In this document: in pieces, positions 10,128 through 18,892 of the stretch
Layout of the letters: each line of letters begins with the position of its first letter
How positions within the stretch are numbered: the stretch's first letter is position 1
Origin: Citricoccus sp. SGAir0253
Lineage (GTDB): Bacteria; Actinomycetota; Actinomycetes; Actinomycetales; Micrococcaceae
DNA length: 64,000 nt
Direction: 5' to 3'
NCBI RefSeq assembly: GCF_005877055.1
Contig: NZ_CP039424.1
Coordinates: 1,984,001-2,048,000 of the forward strand
The notes under the pieces: generated by a model
The model's input: only the letters and a program-made list of their open reading frames with translations
Database searches by the model: none
What the model was told of the DNA's origin: nothing
Made by a program: the position numbers and the translations under genes

Positions 10128-10233
10128 GGCCGCCTCTCTGCCGTGATCCCCGGGCCGGTTCCCGGCCGCCGGGGAGGGACGCCGCGCCCGGTCCGCCGGG
10201 CCGGCGTGTTGCTGATGGTCTGTCTCCAGTGTG

Positions 10234-10259
10234 GCGCACGCCTGCTGCCGGGCGTGCGC
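10234..10259 (-). terminator. Possible hairpin in the rpmA-obg gap
   Basis: 9-bp arms GCGCACGCC/GGCGTGCGC with an 8-nt loop, about 110 bp upstream of obg. Together with the hairpin at 10319-10338 it may partly separate the ribosomal protein pair from obg; it could equally be a leader structure of obg. Confidence 0.4.
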
Positions 10260-10318
10260 GTTAACGACTCCGGCGGAGGCGGACCGTGCTGGCCCGCCCC
10301 CGCCGGGGCTGTTCAGGT

Positions 10319-10338
10319 CCGGGGGTTCACTCCCCCGG
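10319..10338 (-). terminator. Terminator or attenuator after rpmA
   Basis: A hairpin CCGGGGG-TTCACT-CCCCCGG, 17 bp downstream of the rpmA stop. It is short but perfect, and probably reduces read-through into obg. Confidence 0.55.
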
Positions 10339-10355
10339 TGCCGTCCCGCGAGTGG

Positions 10356-10616
10356 TCACTCGGCGGCGGCAGGAACGATGTTGACGACCTTGCGGCCGCG
10401 GCGGTTGCCGAACTCGACGGCGCCGGCGGACAGGGCGAACAGGGTGTCGTCCTTGCCGATGCCGACGTTGGCGCCCGGGTGGAACTTGGTGCCGCGCTGG
10501 CGGACCAGGATCTCGCCGGCGTTGACGGACTGGCCGCCGTAGCGCTTGACGCCGAGGAACTGCGGGTTGGAGTCGCGGCCGTTCTTCGAGGAACTACCGG
10601 CCTTCTTGTGTGCCAT
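10356..10616 (-). CDS. rpmA: 50S ribosomal protein L27
   Basis: L27 reaches the peptidyl transferase centre and helps position tRNA. The 86-residue protein is full length: [20 protein letters not shown] is the family start without the cleavable N-terminal extension found in Firmicutes, followed by [21 protein letters not shown] and the GRDDTLFA-like GKDDTLFA. The ATG at 10616 has AAGGA 8 nt upstream. It lies 95 bp after rplU and is cotranscribed with it. Confidence 0.98.
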   Translation of the reverse strand: MAHKKAGSSSKNGRDSNPQFLGVKRYGGQSVNAGEILVRQRGTKFHPGANVGIGKDDTLFALSAGAVEFGNRRGRKVVNIVPAAAE

Positions 10617-10711
10617 TGTTCAATCCTTCGGTGTGGTGCGGCCGGTGGCGTCTCGCCAGGAACCGCGGGGTCTAGGGGGTGCGTGCCCGGAGGACTCCGG
10701 TGACGCCGGGA

Positions 10712-11020
10712 TCAGGCGATCGAGGTGACCTTGACGGTGGTCAGCTCGGACCGGTGGCCCTGGCGCTTCTTGTACCCGGTCTTGTTCTTGTACTTCTGGA
10801 TGACGATCTTCTTGCCACGGGAATGGTCGACCACCTCGGCGGTCACCGTGACCTTGGCCAGGTCATCGGCACCGGTGGTCACCTTGTCCCCGTCCACCAG
10901 CATGACGGCGGGCAGCTCCACGGAGCTTCCGGCCTCAGCGGCGACGCGGTCAAGGGTAACGAGGTCTCCGACGGAAACCTTTTCCTGGCGGCCGCCAGCG
11001 CGGACAATCGCGTACACCAC
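10712..11020 (-). CDS. rplU: 50S ribosomal protein L21
   Basis: L21 binds 23S rRNA in the large subunit. The 102-residue product contains [17 protein letters not shown] at the start and [16 protein letters not shown] near the end, both diagnostic. The start is the first of two adjacent GTG codons (MVYAIV), as in relatives. No good Shine-Dalgarno is visible beyond GAGAGAAGTGAG about 8-18 nt upstream. It is the first gene of the rplU-rpmA-obg-proBA run, with a long leader of about 190 nt from the likely promoter at 11215. Confidence 0.97.
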   Translation of the reverse strand: MVYAIVRAGGRQEKVSVGDLVTLDRVAAEAGSSVELPAVMLVDGDKVTTGADDLAKVTVTAEVVDHSRGKKIVIQKYKNKTGYKKRQGHRSELTTVKVTSIA

Positions 11021-11214
11021 TTGGGACTCACTTCTCTCGACAATTGACGATTCTGTTCTGCTGCCCTCGGGCCTGCCCTGACCAGCGGTGTCCGGCCGCC
11101 GAAAGCGGACGGTCCCGGACAGCGGGGGCGATGCCTCGAGGCGGACCGGCGGGCTTTCCCATGCCCAGCTCGAGGGGCAGACAGAAAACGACGGCGGCGC
11201 AGCACCGAGTGTCC

Positions 11215-11220
11215 ATCCTA
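11215..11220 (-). promoter_or_regulatory. -10 element of rplU operon
   Basis: TAGGAT on the minus strand within CGGGTAGGATGGAC. It implies a leader of about 190 nt before the GTG of rplU, long enough for a regulatory fold. I could not recognise a known L21 leader in it. Confidence 0.4.
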
Positions 11221-11244
11221 CCCGCCGGGCCCCTGCTAGGCCAA

Positions 11245-11277
11245 ATGCCGCGACCGACGGCGCGCCGGTCGCGGCAT
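11245..11277 (-). terminator. Terminator of rne
   Basis: A perfect 12-bp stem ATGCCGCGACCG/CGGTCGCGGCAT with a 9-nt loop, 9 bp after the rne stop codon. Confidence 0.8.
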
Positions 11278-11285
11278 CCACCACC

Positions 11286-14200
11286 TCACTGGGTGCGGGT
11301 GATGTCCTCGGCCTTGACGCCCACGCCGATGATCATCGGCGCGGCGGCGGGTGCCCCGCCGCCGGCGGCCTCCGCCTCCCCGGCCGCCGGGGCCGGCGCC
11401 GCCGAGGCGCTGAACCGGTGACCCCCCGCGGCGGCCGCGGAGGCCTCCGCGGTGGCGTCCACGGTCTGGATCCGCCCCGAGGTGCCGTCCGAGGACGCGG
11501 CCCGGCGCCGGCGGCGCGCCGGGGCCTTCGGGGCGGCCGGAGCGGACTGCGCGGACGACGGGCCCGCACCGGCCGGTGCGGCCGGGGCGGACCGCTCGGC
11601 CGGCTCGGCGGCCGGCACGGAGGGGGCGGCCGGGACCGGCGCCGCCTCCCGGGCCTCCGGCGCGGACGGTGCCGACGTCTCGGGCCGCTCCTCGCCCGGC
11701 TCCCGGGGGGCACGCTGGTCCAGCGCGCTCTCGAGGGAGGACAGGTCCCGGCCCCCACCGGCCCGGCGCGGCGAGCGGCGGCCCCGCGGGACCTCCACGG
11801 CCTCGCCGCCGATCGTCAGCGTGGACCCGGTCCCGCGGCCCGCGGGCTCCGCCGTGGCCTCGTCCCGGCCGGCCCCGCTCCCGGCCTCGGACGCCGACCC
11901 GGCGGAATCGGAGGACCCCCCCTCGCGCGCCTCCGGACGCCCCTGGTCGCTGCCGGCGCGCCGGGACCGCTTGCGCCGCGGCCGGCCCGTCCGCTCGCTC
12001 TCCTCGTCCCCGGCGCCGCCCTGGTCGCCGGGCTGCTCGCCAGCCTGCACCCCGGCGTCCGTGCCGGCCGGACGGGCGGCACCCCGGGGGGCGCCGCCGT
12101 CGGGACCGGCGGACTCGCCGGCGGCCTGGGCACCGGCCGTGTCCGCGGCCGCGTCGGCGACCTGGGCCGCGGCCGGGGTGGACGGTGCCGGTTCGGGCAC
12201 CGCCTGGCCCTCGTGGCCCTCGTGGGCGTGCTGGGCGGCGGCGGCGATGCTCGCGAAGGCCGCCCGGGCCGCCTCGGCGCGGGCCTTGCGCTCGGCCTCC
12301 TCCTCGGGGCTCGGCGTGCGCTCCGCGGCGGGCTCCTGCTGGGCCTCCCGCTCGCGCTCGGCCTGGCGCTCCCGGCTGCGGCGGCGGCGCTCGCTGCGCG
12401 AGGACTTGCGGTTGCCGCCGTCGGTGGCCTCGGCGCCGGACCCGCCACCGGTTCCGCCGCCGGTTCCGCCACCGGTGCGCGGCTCGCCGTGCGCGGTGTG
12501 GGCGCGGCGGTGCTCGACCGGCACGTCGTGGATGATGATGCCGCGGCCGTTGCAGTGCTCGCACGTCTCGGAGAAGATCTCCACGAGCCCGGTGCCCATG
12601 CGCTTGCGCGTCATCTGGACCAGGCCCAGGGAGGTGACCTCGGCGACCTGGTGCTTGGTGCGGTCCCGGCCGAGGCACTCCACGAGCCGGCGCAGCACGA
12701 GGTCCCGGTTCGACTCGAGCACCATGTCGATGAAGTCGATGACGATGATGCCGCCGATGTCCCGCAGCCGCAGTTGGCGGACGATCTCCTCGGCGGCCTC
12801 CAGGTTGTTCTTGGTGACCGTCTCCTCGAGGTTGCCGCCCGAACCCGTGAACTTGCCGGTGTTGACGTCCACCACGGTCATCGCCTCGGTGCGGTCGATG
12901 ACCAGCGAGCCGCCGGAGGGCAGGAACACCTTGCGCTCCAGGGCCTTGTGCAGCTGCTCGTCGATCCGGTTCGAGGCGAACAGGTCCTCGCCGTCGTGGT
13001 CCTCGGGCTTCCACTGCTGGAGGCGGTCCAGCAGGTGCGGGGCCACGTACGTCACGTACGCCTCGATGTTGTCCCACACCTGGGGGCCCTGGACGACCAT
13101 GCCGGAGAAGTCCTCGTTGAAGACGTCCCGGACGACCTTGATGGTCAGGTCCGGCTCCGAGTACAGCAGCTCGGGGGCGAGCACCTTGGTGGAGGCGGCC
13201 TTGGCCTCGATCCCCTCCCACTGGGCGCGCAGGCGGTTGATGTCGTGCATCAGCTCCTGCTCCGAGGTGCCCTCGGCGGCGGTGCGTACGATCACGCCAG
13301 CGTTCTCCGGCAGGTGGTCCTTGAGGATCTTCTTCAGCCGGGAGCGCTCGACGTCCGGCAGCTTGCGGGAGATCCCGGTCATGGACCCGCCCGGCACGTA
13401 CACGAGGTACCGGCCCGGCAGGGACACCTGGCTGGTCAGCCGGGCGCCCTTGTGGCCCACCGGGTCCTTGGTGACCTGCACCAGCACGGAGTCCCCGGAC
13501 TTCAGCGCGTTCTCGATCTTGCGGGCCTTGCCCTCGAGGTTCGCGGCGTCCCAGTTGACCTCGCCGGCGTAGAGCACGGCGTTGCGGCCCCGGCCGATGT
13601 CCACGAAGGCGGCCTCCATGGACGGCAGGACGTTCTGGACCTTGCCCAGGTAGACGTTGCCGATCATCGAGTCCTGGGTGGTGTTGGAGACGAAGTGCTC
13701 GGCGAGCACGCCGTCCTCCATGACCGCGATCTGGATGCGCTGCTCGCGCTGGCGCACCAGCATCTTCCGGTCCACCGACTCGCGGCGGGCGAGGAACTCG
13801 GCCTCGGTGATGACGTGGCGGCGCTGGCGGCCCCCGGAGCGGGAGTCGCGGCGGCGCTGGCGCTTGGCCTCCAGCCGCGTGGAGCCCTTCAGGCTTGTGA
13901 CGCCCTGCGGTCCCGTGCTGCCGGACTGGCGCGGGGCGCGCACCCGGGTCACGGTGTTCTCCGGGTCGTCGTCCGCCCCGCCCTCCAGCTCCATGTCCAC
14001 GTCCCCGCGGCGGCGCTTGCGACGCCGGCGCGTGCCCATGCCCTCGGACCCGGCGGCGCGGTCCTCGCGGTCCGCCTCGTCCTGGCCGCCCTCGGCGGCC
14101 TCGCCTTCCTCGGTGCCGGCCTCGCCGGTCGCCTCGGCGCCCCGGTCGGCGCGGCTGCGGCTGCGGCGACGGCGGCGGGAGCCGCGCGAGGCGGTGCGGC

Positions 14201-14870
14201 CCGCCTCGTCCTGGTCGTCGTCCTCGCCTCGGGCCTCGCCGTCCTGGTGCTCGGCCTCCCCGGCCTCGGCGTCCTGGTCGTCGCGCTCACGGCGCCGGGA
14301 CAGTGCCGGCGGGATGGCCGAGAGGTCGGGGGCCTGGAAGATCAGGGCCAGCGGGTCCGCGGGCACCGCGAAGGGGTCGGCGACGGCGTCGTCGTCCTCG
14401 TCGGCCCGCGCCGGCTCCCCAGAGGCGTCCGACGCCGCGGCGTCCTCCGCGGGGGCGGCCGGCTCGGCAGGCGCGGCGTCGGGCTCGGCGGTCGCCGGCA
14501 CGTCCGTGACGGTGGCCTCGGCAGCGTCGGCGGGGGCGGCGTCGGCGGGGACCGTCGCGGGCACCGACGACTCCGGCCCCGCCCCGGCGGCGGTGTCGTC
14601 CGCGGGCGCCGCGTGCTGCTCGGCGGCGTCCGCCGTCGGGGTCTCGAGGGCGGCGGCGGAGTCCGCGCCCTCCCCCGCGGCCTCCGTCGGGTCCGCGTCC
14701 GCGGGCCCCTCGACGGTGTCTCCGGCGTCCTCGCCGGGGACGGTGCCCTGCTCGGCGGCGTCCGCCGTGGGGGTCTCGAGGGCCGTGGCGTCCTGCGCGG
14801 CGCCGGCCGGGACGGCCGTCTCCTCGACGGATCCTGCGGGTCCAGCGGTGTCTCGTTCGTTGGCTGCCAT
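11286..14870 (-). CDS. rne: Ribonuclease E/G
   Basis: Endoribonuclease central to mRNA decay and rRNA processing. The 1194-residue protein has a long acidic Ala/Glu/Pro N-terminal extension (about 1-365) with a 12-residue repeat ([12 protein letters not shown] twice), the catalytic core (about 365-790) and a disordered basic/acidic C-terminal arm (about 790-1194), probably the degradosome and RNA-binding scaffold. Visible core features are the S1 region, the Mg ligands in [10 protein letters not shown] and IIVIDFIDM, and the Zn-link CEHCNGRG. The end [14 protein letters not shown] is conserved in actinobacteria. ATG 14870 is chosen because AGGAGG lies 8 nt upstream. rplU follows downstream after a terminator. 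Confidence 0.96.
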   Translation of the reverse strand: MAANERDTAGPAGSVEETAVPAGAAQDATALETPTADAAEQGTVPGEDAGDTVEGPADADPTEAAGEGADSAAALETPTADAAEQHAAPADDTAAGAGPESSVPATVPADAAPADAAEATVTDVPATAEPDAAPAEPAAPAEDAAASDASGEPARADEDDDAVADPFAVPADPLALIFQAPDLSAIPPALSRRRERDDQDAEAGEAEHQDGEARGEDDDQDEAGRTASRGSRRRRRSRSRADRGAEATGEAGTEEGEAAEGGQDEADREDRAAGSEGMGTRRRRKRRRGDVDMELEGGADDDPENTVTRVRAPRQSGSTGPQGVTSLKGSTRLEAKRQRRRDSRSGGRQRRHVITEAEFLARRESVDRKMLVRQREQRIQIAVMEDGVLAEHFVSNTTQDSMIGNVYLGKVQNVLPSMEAAFVDIGRGRNAVLYAGEVNWDAANLEGKARKIENALKSGDSVLVQVTKDPVGHKGARLTSQVSLPGRYLVYVPGGSMTGISRKLPDVERSRLKKILKDHLPENAGVIVRTAAEGTSEQELMHDINRLRAQWEGIEAKAASTKVLAPELLYSEPDLTIKVVRDVFNEDFSGMVVQGPQVWDNIEAYVTYVAPHLLDRLQQWKPEDHDGEDLFASNRIDEQLHKALERKVFLPSGGSLVIDRTEAMTVVDVNTGKFTGSGGNLEETVTKNNLEAAEEIVRQLRLRDIGGIIVIDFIDMVLESNRDLVLRRLVECLGRDRTKHQVAEVTSLGLVQMTRKRMGTGLVEIFSETCEHCNGRGIIIHDVPVEHRRAHTAHGEPRTGGGTGGGTGGGSGAEATDGGNRKSSRSERRRRSRERQAEREREAQQEPAAERTPSPEEEAERKARAEAARAAFASIAAAAQHAHEGHEGQAVPEPAPSTPAAAQVADAAADTAGAQAAGESAGPDGGAPRGAARPAGTDAGVQAGEQPGDQGGAGDEESERTGRPRRKRSRRAGSDQGRPEAREGGSSDSAGSASEAGSGAGRDEATAEPAGRGTGSTLTIGGEAVEVPRGRRSPRRAGGGRDLSSLESALDQRAPREPGEERPETSAPSAPEAREAAPVPAAPSVPAAEPAERSAPAAPAGAGPSSAQSAPAAPKAPARRRRRAASSDGTSGRIQTVDATAEASAAAAGGHRFSASAAPAPAAGEAEAAGGGAPAAAPMIIGVGVKAEDITRTQ

Positions 14871-15349
14871 GGACAGCACCTCCTGCCCTGCCGGCACGCC
14901 ACACTCGTGCCCCCAGGGCGGCCAGGTCCGTTCCCGGTGGCGTTTCCCCCGATCCGCCGCTGCGGTCCTCGGGGTGCCGCCGTCGACGGACTCCAGAAAG
15001 TCTCAGGTGAACCGGGCCGCGGCCTCCGCTGGTTGCGGGCGCCGAGGGCGGAACCATCGGACGCCTGCCCGGTGCCACGCGACATGGCGCGTGCCGGAGG
15101 CGGTGTTCGCGAGGCCGGGGACGCGTGGTCCGCGTCCCTCCGGCCGGACAGTCTTCCTACACTGCCCCAGTCCTGTGCCGCCGGCCCGGTGGCCGTCCGA
15201 TGGACCCTGCCGATGGTGTGGCCACCGGTGGGTCACCGATCATTCTCTCACATGGCGGCCCGGTCCACCGGGATCAGCCCGGCGGGCCGGGCCCCGGTCG
15301 GGGCGCCCGGGCTCGCCGGGGACGAGGGACGGGGACCTACCATGGTGCC
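14871..15349. other. Intergenic region between rne and VKOR gene
   Basis: A 479-bp divergent gap. I see the rne ribosome site at its left edge, a weak -10-like TAGGAA on the minus strand near 15160, and the leaderless promoter of the VKOR gene at its right edge. The rne leader may therefore be roughly 280 nt, which is reminiscent of autoregulated rne leaders elsewhere. No convincing gene or known RNA was recognised. Confidence 0.5.
15338..15343 (+). promoter_or_regulatory. -10 element of VKOR gene, probably leaderless
   Basis: TACCAT, then 6 nt, then the GTG at 15350. This is the same arrangement as at arsR, moeB and the amidohydrolase gene. Confidence 0.45.
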
Positions 15350-16060
15350 GTGAACTCCCGCGCAGCACAGACCCCCGGCACCGGTCCCGGACAGGACCAC
15401 GACCTCGACCTCGAGCTCGACCTGAGGTCCGGCGGCCCCGGCGGGCCCCCGGCAGCGGACGACGATGCCGCCCCGCGGGACCTGCCGTGGTACGCCCGGC
15501 CGCTGGGGACAGCGTGGATGCTGCTCGTCACGGGGCTCGGCGGGATGTTCGGCGCCGTCGTCCTCGTGGCCGAGCGGGTGATGCTGTGGAACGACCCGGA
15601 CCACGTCACCAGCTGTGACATCAACCCGTGGGTGTCCTGCGGCCAGGTGATGAAGACCTGGCAGTCCCAGCTGTTCGGCTTCCCCAACCAGTTCATCGGG
15701 CTCGTGGCGTTCTCGATCGTCATCACGATCGCCATGGCCCTGTTCGCCCGCGCGCGCTTCCAGCGCTGGTACTGGATCGGGATGAACATCGGCGTGTTCC
15801 TGGGCTTCGTGTTCTGCGTCTGGCTGTGGAGCCAGGCCGTCTACGTCATCAACATCCTGTGCCTGTACTGCATGGTCGTCTGGGCGATGATGATCCCGAT
15901 GTTCGTGCTGCTGACCTCGCGCAACCTCCAGCACGGCGTGATCCCGGCCTCCCCCGGCGTGCGTCGCTTCGCCGCCGAGTGGGCGTGGCCGGTCATCGTC
16001 ATCCTCTACGTGAGCGTGCTCGGCTCGATCATGCTGCGCTTCTCCAACGCCTTCTTCTAG
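15350..16060 (+). CDS. Vitamin K epoxide reductase (VKOR) family protein
   Basis: A membrane quinone reductase expected to reoxidise extracytoplasmic thiol oxidoreductases (DsbB role), passing electrons to menaquinone. The 236-residue protein has an acidic N-terminus (about 1-50) and five predicted helices. The loop cysteine pair is in SCDINPWVSCG, the conserved Ser/Asn segment in FGFPNQFIGL, and the active CxxC in NILCLYCMVVW. The GTG at 15350 lies 6 nt after a -10 element. No partner DsbA-like thioredoxin domain is fused. It converges on the urea transporter gene; the two stop codons share the bases CTAG. Confidence 0.93.
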   Translation: MNSRAAQTPGTGPGQDHDLDLELDLRSGGPGGPPAADDDAAPRDLPWYARPLGTAWMLLVTGLGGMFGAVVLVAERVMLWNDPDHVTSCDINPWVSCGQVMKTWQSQLFGFPNQFIGLVAFSIVITIAMALFARARFQRWYWIGMNIGVFLGFVFCVWLWSQAVYVINILCLYCMVVWAMMIPMFVLLTSRNLQHGVIPASPGVRRFAAEWAWPVIVILYVSVLGSIMLRFSNAFF

Positions 16061-17061
16061 GCCCGGAGCCGGCCCGGGCGTGGGCCGGACCTCGTCCCGG
16101 CACCGTCCGGGGCGGCCCGCCCGGCGGGCTCGCCCGCGCTCCGGCGCCGCGACCGCTCCAGGGCGGCCCCGGCCAGCAGCACCGCCCACATGGCCAGCAG
16201 GAAGGGCCACGTGAAGACGGGCACGGGCGTCAGGGAGAGCACCGGCTGCAGCACCATGGTCAGCGCCACGCCCGCCACCGCGCCCGCCAGCCGCTGCCAC
16301 CACGGCCGGCCCGTCCAGGCCACGGCCCCGATCCCGATCGCCGCCAGGACCGCCGAGTAGCCGAGCAGTCCGGAGGAGATCCGGACGATGCCCTCGCCGA
16401 CCGCCAGCGCCCCCAGCACCGCCAGCGCGCTGCCCAGCAGCCCGAACAGGCCGGTCGGCCGCGACCGGACCGCCAGGAGCAGCAGGACCAGGGCACCGGT
16501 CAGGGCCCCGTCCGCGAACATCACCTGGGAGACGTTGCGGACCGTCCCCAGTAGGAGCCCCGGCAGTGCGCCGTCGTCGGCGGGGGGCGGCGCCGGACCG
16601 GCCGGGGGAAGGAAGATCACCGTGAGCGCCCCCGCGACGAGGCAGAACGGTGCCGTGGACACGGGCAGCCGGGCGGCCCGGAGCGCACGGAGCGCGAACA
16701 CCCGGCGGACCAGCTCGTGGACCGGGACACACGCCACCGCCCCGAGGACCGTCAGCGGCACGGAGGCCGTCCAGTCCCGCGGGCCCAGCGCCATCGCGGC
16801 ACCCACGAGCGCGCCGTTGTAGCCCATCAGCCCGTCACGGGCCCGCTCGGTGGGGCCGAGCAGCCGACCCGCGCCCGTCTGGACCGCTGCGCCCAGCACG
16901 ACGAGCGCCGCCAGCCACGGGTCCTCGACCGCCAGCACCAGGAGCAGGAGCGCGCCCAGCGGGGCGTCGCGCAGGAAGAAGACCTGGGAGACGCCGTGCA
17001 GGACGGAACGCAGGGCGCGGGCCGTGCCCGGGCGCCACGGGAGGAGCGTGGCCCCCGTCAC
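16057..17061 (-). CDS. Urea transporter (UT family)
   Basis: A channel-like urea carrier in the cytoplasmic membrane. The 334-residue protein shows the internal duplication of the family: SQVFFLRDAPLGALLLL with DGLMGYNGALVGAAMAL in the first half, and SQVMFADGALTGALVLLL with SGLLGYSAVLAAIGIG in the second. About ten hydrophobic segments are visible, and the C-terminus is basic. The GTG at 17061 overlaps the stop of the upstream GyrI-like gene by 4 bp (GTGA). No urease genes are in the window. The 3' end overlaps the convergent VKOR gene by 4 bp, with no terminator between them. Confidence 0.9.
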   Translation of the reverse strand: MTGATLLPWRPGTARALRSVLHGVSQVFFLRDAPLGALLLLVLAVEDPWLAALVVLGAAVQTGAGRLLGPTERARDGLMGYNGALVGAAMALGPRDWTASVPLTVLGAVACVPVHELVRRVFALRALRAARLPVSTAPFCLVAGALTVIFLPPAGPAPPPADDGALPGLLLGTVRNVSQVMFADGALTGALVLLLLAVRSRPTGLFGLLGSALAVLGALAVGEGIVRISSGLLGYSAVLAAIGIGAVAWTGRPWWQRLAGAVAGVALTMVLQPVLSLTPVPVFTWPFLLAMWAVLLAGAALERSRRRSAGEPAGRAAPDGAGTRSGPRPGRLRA

Positions 17062-17579
17062 GCCAGGAGCGTCACGAGGTCCGTGCGCATCGCGGCGGGG
17101 TCCGCCTCCGGGCTCGGCTCGGTCACGTAGACCTCCCAGAAGGGCAGGACGGGGCGGTGGCCCGCGGAGGCCACCGCGTCCATGAACCGCGCCCATGCCT
17201 CGCCGAGCCCGTCGTAGGAGCCGCGGTGGGTGACGATCGCAACGCGTCCGCCGGGCAGCCGGGACGGGCGCAGCACCATGCCGGAGTCCGTGCCGACCGG
17301 GCCCTCGAGCGGCCGGTCCACGGGCAGGCCGACCTCGAAGTCCACCGTCTCCGTGGGCATCCTGCGATGCAGGGAGAAGGCGGGCCCCACTGGCTGCAGG
17401 CCGTGCACGGCCAGGACGGGCAGCAGGGCGCCGAACGTGGCGTCGAAGACCTCGCGCATCCGCTCCAGCGGGTAGTCCGCGGCCACGTTGACGACCGTGG
17501 CGACCTCCGGCACCTCCAGGACGGTGGGCTCGGGGTAGGGGCCGGCGAGGAAGTAGGGCGCGTCGGGTTCGATGCTCAC
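17058..17579 (-). CDS. GyrI-like small-molecule-binding domain protein
   Basis: A free-standing GyrI/AraC effector-binding domain of 173 residues, without a DNA-binding domain. Typical features are the two beta-alpha-beta repeats, FSLHRRMPTETVDFEVGLPV in the middle, the late THRGSYDGLGEAWARF helix (the family's G.Y..l...w) and the FWEVYVTEPSPEADP end. It probably binds a small amphiphilic or cationic ligand. The GTG at 17579 has AGGAG 6 nt upstream. It is translationally coupled to the urea transporter; how the two cooperate cannot be read from the sequence. Confidence 0.85.
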   Translation of the reverse strand: MSIEPDAPYFLAGPYPEPTVLEVPEVATVVNVAADYPLERMREVFDATFGALLPVLAVHGLQPVGPAFSLHRRMPTETVDFEVGLPVDRPLEGPVGTDSGMVLRPSRLPGGRVAIVTHRGSYDGLGEAWARFMDAVASAGHRPVLPFWEVYVTEPSPEADPAAMRTDLVTLLA

Positions 17580-17740
17580 GGGGGGCTCCTGTGCTCGGGC
17601 GGGCTCGGGTGCCGGGGCTGCTGGGGTGCCCGGGACGTCGGGAGGCCGGGCCGGCCGGGGGCCGGGACGCCCCCGGGACGACGTCGACCCCGGCCTCCCG
17701 CCCCGATCCTAGGGAGCGGGAGGGCACCGGGGCCATGTCC

Positions 17741-17782
17741 GGTCCGCGCGATCGGTACCGGCCGGTGGCCGGGACGCGGACC
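17741..17782 (-). terminator. Terminator of ndk
   Basis: Outer arms GGTCCGCG/CGCGGACC enclose a second inverted segment CGGTACCGGCCGGTGGCCG. It ends 12 bp after the ndk stop. Confidence 0.55.
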
Positions 17783-17794
17783 GGGGGGTGTGGC

Positions 17795-18217
17795 TCAGCC
17801 GAACCAGATGGCGAGCTCGCGCTCGGCCGAGAGCGTGGAGTCGGAGCCGTGCACGAGGTTCTTCTGCACCGCCTCGCCCCAGTCGCGGCCGAGGTCGCCG
17901 CGGATGGTGCCGGGGGCCGCCGTCGTGGGCTCGGTGGCCCCGGCCAGCGAGCGGAAGCCCTCGATGACGCGCTGGCCGCGCACGCGCACGGCGACGACGG
18001 GCCCGGAGCCCATGAACTCCACGAGGGGCTCGAAGAACGGCTTGCCCTCGTGCTCCTCGTAGTGCCGCACGAGCATCTCTCGCGTGGGCACCAGCATGCG
18101 CAGGTCCGTGATGGTGTAGCCCTTGGCCTCGATCCGGGCCAGGACCTGCCCGGTGAGGTTGCGGGCGACGCCGTCCGGCTTGACGAGGACGAGGGTCTCT
18201 TCGACGTGAGAGGTCAT
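17795..18217 (-). CDS. ndk: Nucleoside-diphosphate kinase
   Basis: Equilibrates nucleoside di- and triphosphates with ATP via a phosphohistidine. The 140-residue product is full length: ETLVLVKPDGVARNL at the start, the GPVVAVRVRGQRVIEGFR region, and the active-site histidine in the NLVHGSDSTLSAERE segment. ATG 18217 (MTSHVEETL) is preceded by AAGGAG at ideal spacing; a longer upstream frame lacks family similarity. It stands alone between two hairpins, downstream of the ileS-folC-DUF4233 unit, the same order as in mycobacteria. Confidence 0.97.
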   Translation of the reverse strand: MTSHVEETLVLVKPDGVARNLTGQVLARIEAKGYTITDLRMLVPTREMLVRHYEEHEGKPFFEPLVEFMGSGPVVAVRVRGQRVIEGFRSLAGATEPTTAAPGTIRGDLGRDWGEAVQKNLVHGSDSTLSAERELAIWFG

Positions 18218-18372
18218 GGTGACTCCTTGGGGACTCTGTCGGTGACGTGGTCGGTCACGCGGTCGGGACGGGTGATCGGGGACAGGGGCCGGCGGCGCCG
18301 GGCACGCCGGCCATCGGGTCAACCCTAGCGTCCGGTCCGCAGTCCCCGGCGCGCGGGTCCCCGCCGGTGGCC

Positions 18373-18429
18373 GGTCCCGACGACGGCCCGGCGGGGGTGC
18401 GCGGCCCCCGAGGCCGGGCCGTCGGGACC
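18373..18429 (-). terminator. Terminator of the ileS-folC-DUF4233 unit
   Basis: A strong imperfect hairpin. GGTCCCGACGACGGCCCGGC (18373-18392) pairs with GCCGGGCCGTCGGGACC (18413-18429) with one 3-nt bulge. It is immediately downstream of the DUF4233 stop. Confidence 0.7.
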
Positions 18430-18430
18430 C

Positions 18431-18892
18431 TCAGGCCTGTTCCGGGTGCTCGGCGCGCCAGCGCGCCTCGGCGGCGGCGCGGGCCCGGTTCACCCGGTCC
18501 AGCTCGCCGCCCTTGGTGACGGCGTACCACCAGGCGAGGCCGAAGCCGGCGGCCACGATCACCATCGTGTACTCGAGGAACATCCCCGCCACCAGGGCCA
18601 CCTGGATGGCCCAGCCGATGGCGATGCCCAGCGGCCGCGTCACGAGCGCGCAGTCCAGGACGGCCACGAGCGCCAGGAGCAGGGCCAGGCCCAGGGCCCA
18701 CGGGGCCATCGCGTCGCCGCGGTTGAGGTTGTACACGCCCAGGCCGAAGAAGACCAGCACGATCGCCTCCATGACGAGCACGGAGGAGCAGAACGTGGCC
18801 CGCACGGACCGCGCCCTCTTCGGCTGCCCCGGGCGCCACCGGCGCTGCGCCCTGGTCTCCCGCGCCGGCCGCCAGGACTCCCCGCCGCTCAT
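18431..18892 (-). CDS. DUF4233 membrane protein
   Basis: A 153-residue actinobacterial membrane protein of unknown function that regularly follows folC. It has a basic N-terminal 35 residues (RETRAQRRWRPGQPKR), four hydrophobic helices (about 38-60, 66-88, 93-110, 112-130) and a charged C-terminus. RSVRATFCSSVLVMEAIVLV and the GGELDRVNRARA tail are the recognisable family features. The ATG overlaps the folC stop by 4 bp (ATGA), so it is translated with folC. Confidence 0.9.
   Translation of the reverse strand: MSGGESWRPARETRAQRRWRPGQPKRARSVRATFCSSVLVMEAIVLVFFGLGVYNLNRGDAMAPWALGLALLLALVAVLDCALVTRPLGIAIGWAIQVALVAGMFLEYTMVIVAAGFGLAWWYAVTKGGELDRVNRARAAAEARWRAEHPEQA

Noticed and set aside
11021-11244. 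A known ribosomal L21 leader motif in the rplU 5' region
   Set aside because: The leader is long, but I could not recognise a defined consensus or paired structure with confidence.
11088-15353. A very long open frame on the plus strand opposite rne
   Set aside because: It is a high-GC shadow: the sequence is low-complexity Gly/Arg/Ala with no domain, and the minus strand encodes a clear RNase E/G with a ribosome site.
17580-17794. A small gene in the gap between the GyrI-like gene and ndk
   Set aside because: Open frames there lack starts with ribosome sites and have no recognisable similarity; the gap holds a leader and the ndk terminator.
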